Shown here piece after piece: positions 1 through 10,889 of a DNA stretch of 64,000 nucleotides. Below the pieces are notes generated by a model that saw only the letters and a list, made by a program, of their open reading frames with translations, was not told the DNA's origin and did not search any database. This DNA is from Trichopria drosophilae (taxonomy: Eukaryota > Arthropoda > Insecta > Hymenoptera > Diapriidae). Each line of letters begins with the position of its first letter. Position 1 is the stretch's first letter. The stretch is taken from contig CM059582.1 in the NCBI GenBank assembly GCA_030407085.1, positions 22,643,001-22,707,000 of the forward strand, read 5' to 3'. The position numbers and the translations under genes were made by a program.

Positions 1-1860
1 TTACATACGAATGAAAACGCATATTATTCTAGTATTATCGGATATGTCAAAAAAATAAAAGAAAATAGAATAGTTTAACATTTTGGCCATGTGTTTTGAT
101 CACTTTGAAAACCTAAATTTGTATCTGGCTTACTTGACCTTGAAATGAGCTTGAATAGTTGGAAGAGCGATCCCGACCTAATTCGGAAATAATCGCATCA
201 ATCAACTTAAGAAAATAATAATCAAACTTAATAATAACAACGTTGCATTTTAACTTACCTTCCTTTGACCTTCACACTTGACTGATGTCTGAAGGGGTCC
301 CCTAAAAAGAGGGCAGAAATTAGCTTGGTTTTCTACCACAATTGTTATATTACTTGCTGCCTAAAAGTAATTGAACAATACTCATGATCCTTTGCTTTAT
401 TTTTAAATTAATAAATTATTTACCGCAATTGCTTGAGCAATTAATGTTTTTGATAATTATTCGGGTTCTGAAAATGAAAATTGCGGAATCGATATCTCAA
501 AATGTGTGATTGAATCGGGTGTAATTAGTACGTGCTTTTTAATCTTTTAGACTTGATTTCCAACCTTTAATCAGTATTTTCAAACACCATTTCACCTAGC
601 CTATTATCGGTTCTTAAAGTAGACCGTCGACGAGTGATTCTTCATCAAGACCGACCTTGCTTTGGGTAGAATAAAGTGCTCTTCGATAATACGATTGCTT
701 ACTACCAATGTGTACTACTTGACACGCGATATATCACACCCAAAGATATTTTTGCGACGTGTTGTATCCACCTTGACCAACTTCGTCTTCCGGCACAACG
801 AATTCGGACGTAACATTGACAAAAGTTTTCCCTCGATTGTCATCCCCGGAACGAAATTCCTAATCGTCGTTTCGACGACACAAAGGGAAAATTTCAAATG
901 GAATTCGATGAAAACCCTCCGACGAGTTCCAGTCCGAGTCGAAAATATATAGTAGATTTAATCTCCGATATGTCAGTCGATGTCAAGGCTACGGTTCATA
1001 GTAACCGTGTATGGATTTACAAAAAAATATAATAAAAATGGCGACGAACCCGCGCATGACGGATTACATATTTTCATGACAGATTAAGTAAGTTTGAGTT
1101 TATTAATTAATCAGATAATGGCGGTGATTGATTTAAAATGTTAAGTGAAACGTCTGATTTATTTCGTTTGAATTTGAACATACACATTTACATTCAAATA
1201 AATCATTTTTATTGTTTAATTAATAAAAAGTCAAATTACATGTTGTATAGAGCCACATATTCATATAAAATTACAAAATTATTGGGGCGCTTTCCTGTTG
1301 TGTGACTATTTTTGCTTTGTAAAAAAATCTGACTCTGTTGATTCTATTTCAATTGTTCAGATATCGATCGCATTTAGCTGACAGATTCGGAAGCAAAATG
1401 TTAGACGCATTGTAGTCACAAGTAATGCTGATAAAAGAAGTCTACATGTCAGAATTATTTGCTCTCATTGAAAGGTAGTTAAAATACCACTTATTTGAAA
1501 GTTACCGACACAGTAGATCGTATTAATGCATAAACCCGGACATAAAGTGAAAGAGGAAAGTGTGATAAATTTTATACCAGTACGCATAATGCAGTTGATT
1601 ATTAGTTGAATTGTCACTATATGTGAGTTATATTTCTAAAATATTCGATAATTAATTAGAGTAGCTTAAAGTAGCCGTTCAGTACAGGGTTAAAAAAAAT
1701 GATTATTTTATTTTAATTTAATTATATGTTTCGGAAAGTAATAAAATCATCTAACAGATTATGACAAAGAGTTGTTCATCTTGAGTTGTTCTGTTATTAA
1801 ATTTACAGTTCACTAAAATAAAAGGTTGAAAATTTAAATATGGTTTTAAAAAATGTTTGC
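1..1860. other. Gene-free stretch with a GC-richer patch at 600-960
   Basis: No gene is recognised. The patch at 600-960 is richer in CG dinucleotides than its surroundings and has open frames on both strands (96 codons from 662 forward). The forward product has no domain I know and begins at a non-ATG codon, so I do not call it a gene. It could be a regulatory region, a non-coding exon or old repeat DNA. Confidence 0.4.
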
Positions 1861-1865
1861 TGGAC

Positions 1866-2595
1866 TTCAGGATTCAAATATGACTGCCAAAATAGGCAAT
1901 TGGTTCTAGTTTTTGAGATTTCGAAGGTCAAAGGGGTCCAAAATTCGATTTTTGACAAACGATTCACATCCCAACAAAATGCCGTTGTCTCACCAGTAAG
2001 AGTCAATACTGATAGGATTGTTCCCACACAATCGAAATATGTAGACTAAAATATTGAATTGGACCTTCTTTTTGCTGACATTGAATAATGTCAAATGTAT
2101 TGTGTTTTAGTACAATTTTTTCTGTTTTTCTCAAAAATGATCCAAGATCATAACGAGTTTGAAGTGACTTGAATTTGAAAAGGTTCGTCGAATATATTGG
2201 ATCCCCTATTTTCCATTTCTTGATTTTTTTTTGAATCGCATTCTATAGTGCAAATGTGAAAAGTGTACAAAAATACGATCTTTGACCCCTTTCCAAACTA
2301 GGTCCAAAACTAGGTCCAATTGGTATTTTGGTATGCATATTTGGATTCTTCTAGAAAACTCCTACTAAAATTGACTCAAACTGATAGGAGAACCGAATTG
2401 TTTTGAATTGTGGATAGATGCTCATAATGCCTGAAATCGAATTTTTTACCCCTTTGAACCTTAATATCTCAAAAACTAGAGTCCATTGGATATTTTGGCA
2501 GTTATGATTGAATTCTGGAACAAAAATCCTACTGGAATCGACTCTTACTTTTAGGGTAATACGAAATTATTAGAATTTTGTTGGGTTGGGTAATA
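1866..2595. repeat. Inverted array of a diverged tandem repeat
   Basis: A block on the + strand at 1871-2030 (containing CTGCCAAAATAGGCAATTGG, then AAAGGGGT and later CCAACAAAAT) reappears as its reverse complement twice, at about 2281-2400 and 2437-2595. The repeated unit is roughly 150-200 bp, with the AAAGGGGT core conserved in all three. The arrangement is that of a foldback-type element with arms made of tandem units. Open frames at 1803-2049 lie inside one arm and are not genes. Confidence 0.6.
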
Positions 2596-2599
2596 TATA

Positions 2600-3055
2600 A
2601 CCTGCATCAGTCCATTTTCTCCCATATAAATACGGACGGATAAAAATGGTTTATGTTTATGTCACTAGTAAACAAAAAATACAAACTTGCAAGGTTCTTA
2701 TTTCTGACATGAAATATTACATGGCACATTGTCAATTTGCCTCAAATCATTGGTAACGATATTTCGCAAAATTTTGGAGGACTTCCGGAAACTTATCTCC
2801 AAAACGTTATTCTAGCCATAGTTTCCTTCGTTTTTTGGTACGCCAATGAAGAACTTCATAATAGAATTGAATAATACAGTCGAAAGTCTGTGTTTTGAGC
2901 CGATTCTGCGTAATTGTGGATTTTTAACGAACTTCATTTTCGCATGCCTTGTATACCAAAAATAGTTATTGTATAAAAAAACATTTATAAGTAATTCAAA
3001 AGTTAAGGTAAACGTACTAATAGCTGGACGCTTAGTAAAACGACCCTATACCCAT
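2600..3055. other. Gene-free stretch
   Basis: This is AT-rich sequence with no coding signal or repeat that I can support. Confidence 0.4.
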
Positions 3056-3059
3056 GTGC

Positions 3060-3310
3060 GAAATGTCGATGCTGAACATACGGTCCAGTATTGGCCCAGC
3101 ATGGAAACTTCACTGTGCTAGAATCGGGCCAGCATTAGTAGCCGATACTGGCTAAAACAAATTGCCAAACTTCGCCTGAAAACTGGCCAATGCATCGGGC
3201 CAGGCCTGGCAAATTGATCTCATAGGCATTTCTCACGATCGTCGTCCCAGCGTCGGCCCAAAATCGGCCCGAGTATCGGACCAAGCCTGGAAAATTTATT
3301 TCACGCAAAA
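3060..3310. repeat. GC-rich short repeat built on GGCCCAG / GGGCCAG motifs
   Basis: Variants of TTGGCCCAGCAT, CGGGCCAGCATT, CGATACTGGC, CGGGCCAGGCCTGGC and CGGCCCAAAATCGGCCCGAG recur within 250 bp, many being reverse complements of one another. This is a degenerate tandem or inverted minisatellite. It interrupts AT-rich DNA sharply. The 71-codon frame on the minus strand here is a by-product of the repeat. Confidence 0.55.
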
Positions 3311-3479
3311 TATTGCCGATCAAATATCGACCGTATCGAAAAAGGTGCAAGACAGAGCAAAGATTTACTAAACGTTTTTTTGTAGAGGAGTAAATTTTCT
3401 ACAAAAAAGTCCGGGAGAGTCCTAGTCTAAAAAGTATAACTTAGGAGGGAGCAAGACTCGAAGAAAGCATCGTAGTTTT

Positions 3480-3800
3480 GCTGTCTCATCCTAGAGCGTT
3501 TTCACAGTCTGAGACTGAGTTTCTTAGATTGATATCTCGCGGCCCATGCTGCAGAAGCAATCCGGAAATCTTAGTACAGTGGCGAAGGAATCCCTACAGT
3601 TTCATACGTGCACAGTTCTTCGTGTACAAGCCCTCCGTTCCCTGGAGACTCGGCCCACAGCCAACGGTGACGTTCGAATCTCCGGGGAAACCCAGCAATT
3701 AAGTTCCGGCCGTAGCCGCTAGGAGCACGTCGCCGAACCGCATAAGAAGTAGCGCCCGCGTTCCTTGAAGTGTGGGCACCGACGCGACGAATGCGAAAAT
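3480..3800. other. GC-rich island of unknown nature
   Basis: About 300 bp rich in CG dinucleotides, unlike its flanks. It encodes open frames on both strands but no domain that I recognise. I compared it mentally with 5S and large-subunit rRNA and tRNA motifs and saw no match. It may be an old repeat, a promoter or a non-coding exon. Confidence 0.35.
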
Positions 3801-3849
3801 CTAATGTTGAAATCGCCCGTTCATTTTTGGATATATCTTGCAAAAAATG

Positions 3850-5690
3850 CGAAAGAAATTGACAAATTTTCCCAATTTGATAAAACTATACAGTAACAAT
3901 TTCTGTACTTCGAGATTCTAACACTCCAGCTGAAAGGGTTTTGTGACGGACATTAAATATTCCAAAAGAAATTGTTTGAGTAATTTAATTCAATCCAACA
4001 ATGTATTAACCATAATACATATACATTATGATACAACATTATGAACATAACTGTATCAATATTTATCAATACTTGTTTATGATGTGCCTTGAGTCTTTCG
4101 TTGTTCCTGAATACGGAAAGCACGCACAAATATTTTTTAAATATTCCCAACGTTTCAAATGTTTGTAGAGTTCTTTAGTAGGTTTAGAAAATCAGGATCT
4201 ATTTATATACGGTGAAGATATTTTTAGGAGACTAAAGTGCAAATTTACTTCTTTACTTCAAATTTGTGACTTCTATGAGTCATTCCATCTTCTGTAGTTA
4301 GCTGAGTTTTCTTTCACTACAAGTTGTGTTCCGCAAAGTGAAATAACTTTTACCACTATCCGAAAACTTTGCGACATTAGTATTTTGGAAATCAAAAAGA
4401 AGAAAATAGTAAATTGTACAGAAAGTTCAAGTTTTTGCAAAAATCGAACCTTTAAAATTGTAATGTTTGAACATATATATCTATGCTTACGTGTAAACAT
4501 ATATATAACGTGTTCATGATCAATATTTCACATGTGTATTTTTTATTTTTAAAATTTTTACAGCATTATTGTAATAGTTATCTTTTGTATTTTATTTTAT
4601 GTTATAAAACCTACCTTCAAATATTTAATTCGATCCTATTCGCCTTCCTTCTAATAATTTAATGGAATTTAGTTATTAAACGATATACATTTCAAAATTT
4701 CTATTTATATAACAACTTAATTTTTCAGGTCTGATTTCCAATATGTGAAAGTCGAATCTTTTTCTTCGTATCAAACTGCAACGAATCTTACGATAATATT
4801 TGTTCCCAAGTTCAATAACGAAAAACTCGAGTGTTTGGAAAGCTCGAAACTTTTCGAGTGATTTGTTCGAATTTTCCGTACTTCCGACGCAGTAACTTTA
4901 CTTAAAAAATAGAAAATCGATTGTCATTCGATGCTTAAGGGTCGTGTTTTGTTGAAAAAATATTGTCCTCACCCGAGCATTGCATTACTCGTGATAAAAC
5001 GAAAATAAGCAATGACGTTATTAAAGGTTCTTAAACTGCAATTTCGAAATCTTTACGTTGCATTTATCTGCTGCTTTTCTTGTAACTAGGTTCCTGTAAA
5101 GTATTTTATTTTCTCTTTTTAGAGAGCTTTTTATTCTCTTGCAGATTGCCCTATTTCCTTTTCATACACACTTGTGACGGATACGCAAGTAAACTTACTC
5201 GACGGAGGCAGTAAAGGCAGTGGTAAGAGCCAACGTATATCAGTCACGAGGATCGATGCGAAGAAGCACCCCGGAGACGCTGGAGTATTCTCTATAAGAG
5301 CAAAGCAAAGATAAAGTGATTAAAATCCGTGGCCAAGCGAAACAACGGAATTTCCAGCAAAAGAATCAACACAAATAACATCCAACTATAAAAAGCGTAA
5401 TACGGAAATCGAGGAAATCAACGCAAACATCCACGAATCGCATTTTAGTGATGTTAAATGCAAAGCTTGGATAGAATTAGATAACATAATTCCGTAAGAT
5501 TTCTAAAATTTATTTTCTAGTTATTTTTAGAATTAGATTTCCGCAGTGATAGCCGAAGGACACGTTCTGGAGTGAAACTCGAGAAAATTTCAGGACATCT
5601 TAGTACAACTTTGTTGTTTGGATCTTTATCCTCCGAAAGAAGATTTAGTATTGTACCGTAACGCTTCTGTAATGCGCAATTTTATTTAGT
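3850..5690. other. Gene-free stretch with a possible non-coding exon near 5146-5340
   Basis: Mostly AT-rich. Near 5125-5145 a pyrimidine tract ending TTCTCTTGCAG resembles a splice acceptor, and the 200 bp after it are GC-richer with a GTAAGA donor-like site at about 5222. There is no open frame worth reporting, so this would at most be an untranslated exon. The evidence is weak. Confidence 0.25.
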
Positions 5691-5698
5691 TTATGAAG

Positions 5699-5917
5699 TA
5701 ATATATTCTGTAAATAGGGCGCAATTACCGAACTTCGACGAGTGCAAAGTTTGTCGCACGAGCGAAACGAGGGTTACAATCATACTCGTTGGAGATCGAT
5801 ATTTCGTCCATGTTGCATACGATATTTTTTGATACGACGGGCATGGGGCTCGATAATTTGCGCCTGAAGATTTCACTGCAGGGCGCAAAATCGATTTCTA
5901 CTCCCGGAGTGTTAAAA
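5699..5917 (+). repeat. Interspersed repeat, family with CGCACGAGCGAAACGAG core (copy 1)
   Basis: One of six copies seen in the window. Shared landmarks in order are TATATTCTGTAAATAGGGCGC, GACGAGTGCAAAGTTTGTCG, CGAGCGAAACGAG, CGATATTTTTTGATACG, GGCATGGGGCTCGATAATTT, GGGCGCAAAATCGA and CTCCCGGAGTGTTAAAA. It is about 220 bp with no coding potential. The minus-strand 65-codon frame over it is not a gene. Confidence 0.75.
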
Positions 5918-7800
5918 AGAACTATTATACCATGGATAAGTCACATGCTCTAAAATATTCAGGGCTCGACAGTCTTGTTGTACAGCTACTGTAATGACAT
6001 CCCTGATGGGAAATGTAAACAATGTTGTTTAACATAAAAAAAACGATATATAAAAAAAAAGACTAGAAAGAGCCTTATTTTCTTTTGACCTTATTTATTA
6101 TATTATTCTTAAAGGATTACCGGAATTAAAAATTTCTTTAGTTTTATTACAACCTCATTGTATTAGCCAAATCATGGCTGACATTGAAAGTGTTTTATAC
6201 CCCGTATTAAAATACTATTCTTTATTAAAAATTGGTAAATAAGATTGTTTATATACAACTTAATCAAAATAAATTGTCAATCACGTTTCACGCTGGAATT
6301 CCAGTGATCGACATGTGGAAAATGCCAATCACGCATGACTTCAGTCTCGAACTTTTCCCGATTTTAGCGCGAAATATGGAACTATCGGTTTTTTTGATAA
6401 AATACAAAGTTGTTTTTTTATCGGAAAGTTATTTGAATCCGATAACACGATAAGGTCGTTACGTACAGCTTTTTTCTGAAGCTGTGACGTAAAAACTGAA
6501 ATTTATTATCAAGACGTTACTATCATGATCCAATAAATCTTTCCGCGTGAAATGATGTTTTTTTTATCACCAACGTGTAATTTTTCACGCCGAACGTATC
6601 TCCGTATGCGCGTTCACGTACGTTCGCAATTTTGGATTAATTTCGCCTATAATTTGCAAGAGTGGTGAATTCGCGATTTTTACGAATAATGCGTGCCGCA
6701 GCGATAAACTTGTGTGTTGTCTCGAAAGTTGATGGTTAATGAAAATTTATATACATCGAATTGCAGTTAATTTGGTTTATGTAATTCTGAATTCTAATTA
6801 GCAATTTGTGTGAATACTGTGGAATTAGTAGGATATAAATTTGTTGTTACAGTGCGAGTAAAGTGAGTGAAGTGAGAATGAAAAATATGGTTCGGCACAT
6901 TGTAAAGTATTTCTTATATGAATTCCAATGTGCCCGTTCAGAGAAAAATTTTCACACTCGAAAACTTCTGTTTTTATTCTTCAGCAGACGGTGACAAGTA
7001 TTACAACACGAGTAACTGAATATGCTGAACGGTTAATTTCTTTTATTGAAGGAAGGGATAGACATATATTTGTAAATTATAGATGAATACATTGAACCTA
7101 TTAATTATTAATAAATAAACTAAATAGCTAGGTGAATTATTGTTTATCGTCCACAGGTAGTGTGCTAGGAGTTTGAAAATAAAGTCACAACACTAAAAAA
7201 ACTACCCTCTAAAAATACTGCCAAAAAACTTCCAGCACATGAACATTAATTGTTCACAATGTATATCTATATATTATGTATATAGAAGTTATTAGAAAAA
7301 TTAATGTACTGTACATTAAATGTGCGTTAAATTTCATGACAATTTTAACAGTGTATTGTCTCAACTGGCGCCACGTTACCCCCATTTTTTAAACATTTTC
7401 GAATGTCTCATACGGAGGTTTTTACAAATGATTTCGTTTAAGAGAATAAAAGTGTTTCCAATCAACGTTGGAATGCTAAGGTATTCTGTGCGATACATCA
7501 CCTAAAAGTATATCGATTGTGTACAAAATGGACAAATATTCATGTTGGTTTTGTACTTTTCGTGCAAATTTCGATTCACTATTAATTACGCAAGTAATAT
7601 CAACAACTGGTAATTTACAATAACAATAAGTCATTTTTTAAATTCTCTTTATACCATCATTTATACAGCAATAAACTGTTTGTTCATACATTATGATTTC
7701 AAAATAACCGGTGTTAAACTGTTAGCATAATTAAAATCAGGAACGAAATAGGTTATGTTACATTATTCGTTATGATTTAAAGTGTGTCAACTATAGGGTG
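5918..7800. other. Gene-free stretch
   Basis: I see no gene here. A short palindrome (TACAGCTTTTTTCTGAAGCTGT) lies near 6465. Two open frames of 61-73 codons have no recognisable content. Confidence 0.4.
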
Positions 7801-7805
7801 CGAGT

Positions 7806-7985
7806 CGAATAACCGACAAATCAACAAGCCGACAACCAAAAATCCGACATATAAAAAGATAGACACATCGATAAGCCGACAGTCATTGTTTTGAAGTGTC
7901 GGTTTTTTTAATGCCGGCTTTTCGATTGTTAGCTCTTTGACTGTCAGTTTTTGGACGGTGATTTGCTTGATTGTCGGTTTTTTGT
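7806..7985. repeat. Palindromic array of GCCGACA-type short repeats
   Basis: The left half (7810-7885) carries repeated GCCGACAA / CCGACAT units on the + strand, spaced by about 10-20 bp of A-rich sequence. The right half (7897-7985) carries the reverse complements (TGTCGGTTT, GCCGGCTTTTCGATTGT, TTGTCGGTTTTTT). The two halves form one inverted repeat. A shorter array of the same unit is at 18691-18729. Confidence 0.7.
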
Positions 7986-8115
7986 TAGTATGTCTTAAAT
8001 ACTAACACCTTTACCCTCCGTCTCCATCACATGTCTTAGCTTATAAGACGCAAATAATCTTAAATTTTGAAATTTTTTCCATCGAAGACTTAGATTTAGA
8101 CATTTATTGTAAAAT

Positions 8116-8310
8116 AGTATATTATACAACAAGGGCGTAATGATGAATCTTCATAAAGTTTGTCGCTCGACCGAAGCGAGCGTAAGCTGTCGATATTTAG
8201 CGCGTGTTCCGTACGATATTTTTTAATACGTCAGGCATGGGGCTCGATAATTTGCGACCGAAGATTTCGTTGAAGGGCGCAAAATCGAGATCTACGCCCG
8301 GAGTGTTAAA
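8116..8310 (+). repeat. Interspersed repeat, CGAGCGAAGCGAG family (copy 2)
   Basis: It starts TAGTATATTATACAACAAGGGCG, then AAGTTTGTCGCTCGACCGAAG, GCATGGGGCTCGATAATTTG, GAAGGGCGCAAAATCGAG and CCCGGAGTGTTAAAA. These match copies 1 and 4 in order and spacing. It lies about 130 bp after the palindromic GCCGACA array. Confidence 0.75.
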
Positions 8311-8319
8311 ACGATATTT

Positions 8320-9270
8320 TCGAAGTCTCTAATCTCTTAACATGATATGATTAGGAGGCACACGAGTTTAACCTTAAACGGAAAATCAGTTTGTCTAGAA
8401 TTTATAAGAAGTGTCCATTTGAATTTATAAAAATATATATAAAAATTAAGCTAAAAGATGAAGGTTCTACTTAATAAATTGTCGTTAATTTCTAGCAATC
8501 TCAATGATTCAAACACACACACTGTTTTTGCACTCTTGATTGAATTCTTCACTCAGTTCAAATTATAATGTCTACTGCTACAATTTTGTTTTAGAGTAAA
8601 TCTTCAGAAGAACGCCCATCTTCGAAAAAATTACAAAAAATGTCCGACGTAACTTTTGTAATATTCAGAATCAGATGGCAAAAATATTTTACAGATTGCT
8701 GCCTACTTTTTTTTCTTTTTTGAAGAACCAACTTCTACTATATTGTTTTTATGTACAAATGTTATGCAGTATATGCTGTAACACCATCTCATCTCAATAA
8801 ACTTTTATAGTATTTTACCGAGTGCCATTCGAGCCCGCGTCAATAAGCACTCACGTGACGGCTATATTTTAGATCGAATATAAAGTGTACATAACAGGTT
8901 AAAAGAGTCTTCAATGTGTTAGAATTTGAAACCCACCATTAAATACAGGGCACAAATAGACGAAGTTTGAAAATATCCAGAATTTTGGGTGAAGATGATT
9001 GAGTGTTCCAACACAATCAACATTAGCATTCCAGTTTAGAATTATTATTTATTTTGTTATTGCCATACATCTATAAAGGTTCAAATTGAATGTCTACTGA
9101 ATATAAAAGTTTCCTTTTAGAAGTCCCGAAATAGAGTTTATGTAATAATTTTATGCTCATTCAACGGAAAAAATATTCTCTGTAAAAATTACTGAAATGT
9201 TCTGAAGTTGAAGATCTAAAGCGAAAGAAAAAGAATGAAAAGTGTGTAAAATAGCATTTTACGTATATTG
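8320..9270. other. Gene-free stretch
   Basis: This is AT-rich sequence with no gene or repeat that I can support. Confidence 0.4.
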
Positions 9271-9279
9271 TAACATAAT

Positions 9280-9505
9280 AGTATATTATGTAACTAGGGC
9301 GCAAAGTCGAGTTTTACTAGTGCGTAAAAGTTCATTCTACGAATGTGAAGGGTTGCGGCCCGAACCGAAGGCGAGGATCGTAATCACATTCGCAGAATAA
9401 ACATTTACGCACATGTTTCATACGATATTTTATGTCACTTGAGTGCGTAAAATGCGACCGAAAAATGTCAAAAGTGTGTAAAATAGAATTTTACGCATCG
9501 AATGG
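9280..9505 (+). repeat. Interspersed repeat, related subtype with inner hairpin (copy 3)
   Basis: It begins TAGTATATTATGTAACTAGGG like copy 4, but its middle differs: GTGCGTAAAAGTTCATTCTA followed by its near reverse complement AATAAACATTTACGCAC around GCGGCCCGAACCGAAGGCGAG. The flanking TGTGTAAAATAGCATTTTAC at 9243 recurs as GTGTGTAAAATAGAATTTTA near 9474. The same subtype occurs at 55175. Confidence 0.65.
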
Positions 9506-9642
9506 CATGAGAAACTTTTTCAGCAACTCTTGAATTTAGTTGTAATTCGGTAAATTTTGCTAGAATTGTTGGATACTCTTTTGTGCACGAAAAAAGGAAC
9601 AGTTGGTTTGACTGTCTAAATAGTAGAATGTGGTACGACCGA

Positions 9643-10508
9643 CGGTGCTCTAGATGTGAATCACAAACAGGTATGACTAAAATAGGTATGAAGAGTTATA
9701 ACGTAGGTTATATTCCAAATTATATGTAGAATAAGTCTAGTTTGGCTCAAAATCGTATCATTCTTTCTTGGAAACATATTGTCGTTTATATGTCTTAAAA
9801 GTTCGTTTTTTTATGTGATTTACTCTAAAATTAGAGGTGCTTTTTGTTACAGATTCCTGAATTCTAACAGTCAAGATACATAAGAATAATATGGTCTCAA
9901 TCCCAGAACCAGAATAGTATACTTTATATTTGGTATGTGCTATTGATGATGAATATTAAATTATTTCAAATGTCTTTATGCGTGAACTTCCGAAAAGCCT
10001 ATACCTCAATTTTTTCAACGAATCTGTTTCGGCGTCTTTTGTTGAGCTGATTTCGAACATGAATTTTGGATCAGGTCATCTACAAGGTCGAAACTAAAAA
10101 AATCGTGTTATTTTGTGGTTTTTACATTTATTTTGAAGCCCATACCGCAAATTGTTTTTAACGCACCTTCACCCACATATTTTGATGCGCTTATTATGAA
10201 TATCATAGTCAAAACTGGTTACAAAGTCATCTTCAAGGTCAAAAGTGCAAAAATCATGATCTTTTTTGGTTCTTATGCATTTTGACTTTCAGAACACGAA
10301 TCTGCAATAACAAACAGAAAAACTAAAAAAAAACACGTTTTAAGACATATATATAAATGACAATATCGTGCAAAAAAGGAACGATACGATTTTGAGCCTA
10401 AATTTTAGGTTGGAACTAGATTTTATTCTACATAAAATTTGGAATATAAACCACATTATATTTTTCAAACCAATTTTAGTCATACCTGTCTACGCTTCTA
10501 GAGCACCG
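9643..10508. mobile_element. Inverted-repeat (MITE/foldback-like) element, about 866 bp
   Basis: The ends CGGTGCTCTAG and CTAGAGCACCG are reverse complements, and the similarity continues about 165 bp inward: 9643-9805 against 10336-10508, sharing CAGGTATGACTAAAAT, TTATATTCCAAAT, ATGTAGAATAA, GGCTCAAAATCGTATC and ATATGTCTTAAAA. Inside, a block with TCATCTACAAGGTCGAAACT near 10077 recurs as TCATCTTCAAGGTCAAAAGT near 10227, so there is also an internal direct repeat. There is no coding capacity, so it must be non-autonomous. GGTAC occurs near both ends, but a clean target duplication is not evident. Confidence 0.75.
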
Positions 10509-10698
10509 AGGTACAGTTATGTTTTTTAGTTGTTTTCACATTTTAAGTAGGCTTGGCTACACCAAAAATGTCAAAGTCACTATTAAGACTAAGAATAACT
10601 AAAAACGTTGGATATGTACATACTTTCCTACTATCTATAGTTCTGTGTAGCTTTTCAGTAATGGTTATCAAAAGTTTTTGACATTTTTTTTCAGTTAT

Positions 10699-10880
10699 AG
10701 TATATTATGTAACAAAGGCGAAATTAACGATATTCGACGAGTACGAAGATTGTTGCACGAGCGAAGCGAGAATCAGTATTTCGCCCGTGTTCCGGGCCCG
10801 TGTCCGTGCCCGTGATAATTTGTGCCCAAATATTTCACTGTATGGCGCAAAATTATATTCTACTCCCGGAGTGTTAAAAA
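10699..10880 (+). repeat. Interspersed repeat, CGAGCGAAGCGAG family (copy 4)
   Basis: Landmarks are TAGTATATTATGTAACAAAGG, CGACGAGTACGAAGATTGTTG, CACGAGCGAAGCGAG, GATAATTTGTGCCC, GGCGCAAAATTATA and CTACTCCCGGAGTGTTAAAA. A local CCCGTGT repeat at 10788-10815 has expanded. Open frames of 69 and 78 codons over it are not genes. Confidence 0.75.
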
Positions 10881-10889
10881 AATTTTTTA

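Noticed and set aside
3480..3800. Possible rRNA or tRNA gene in the GC-rich island
   Set aside because: No 5S, large-subunit or tRNA motif could be matched and there is no A/B-box pair at correct spacing.
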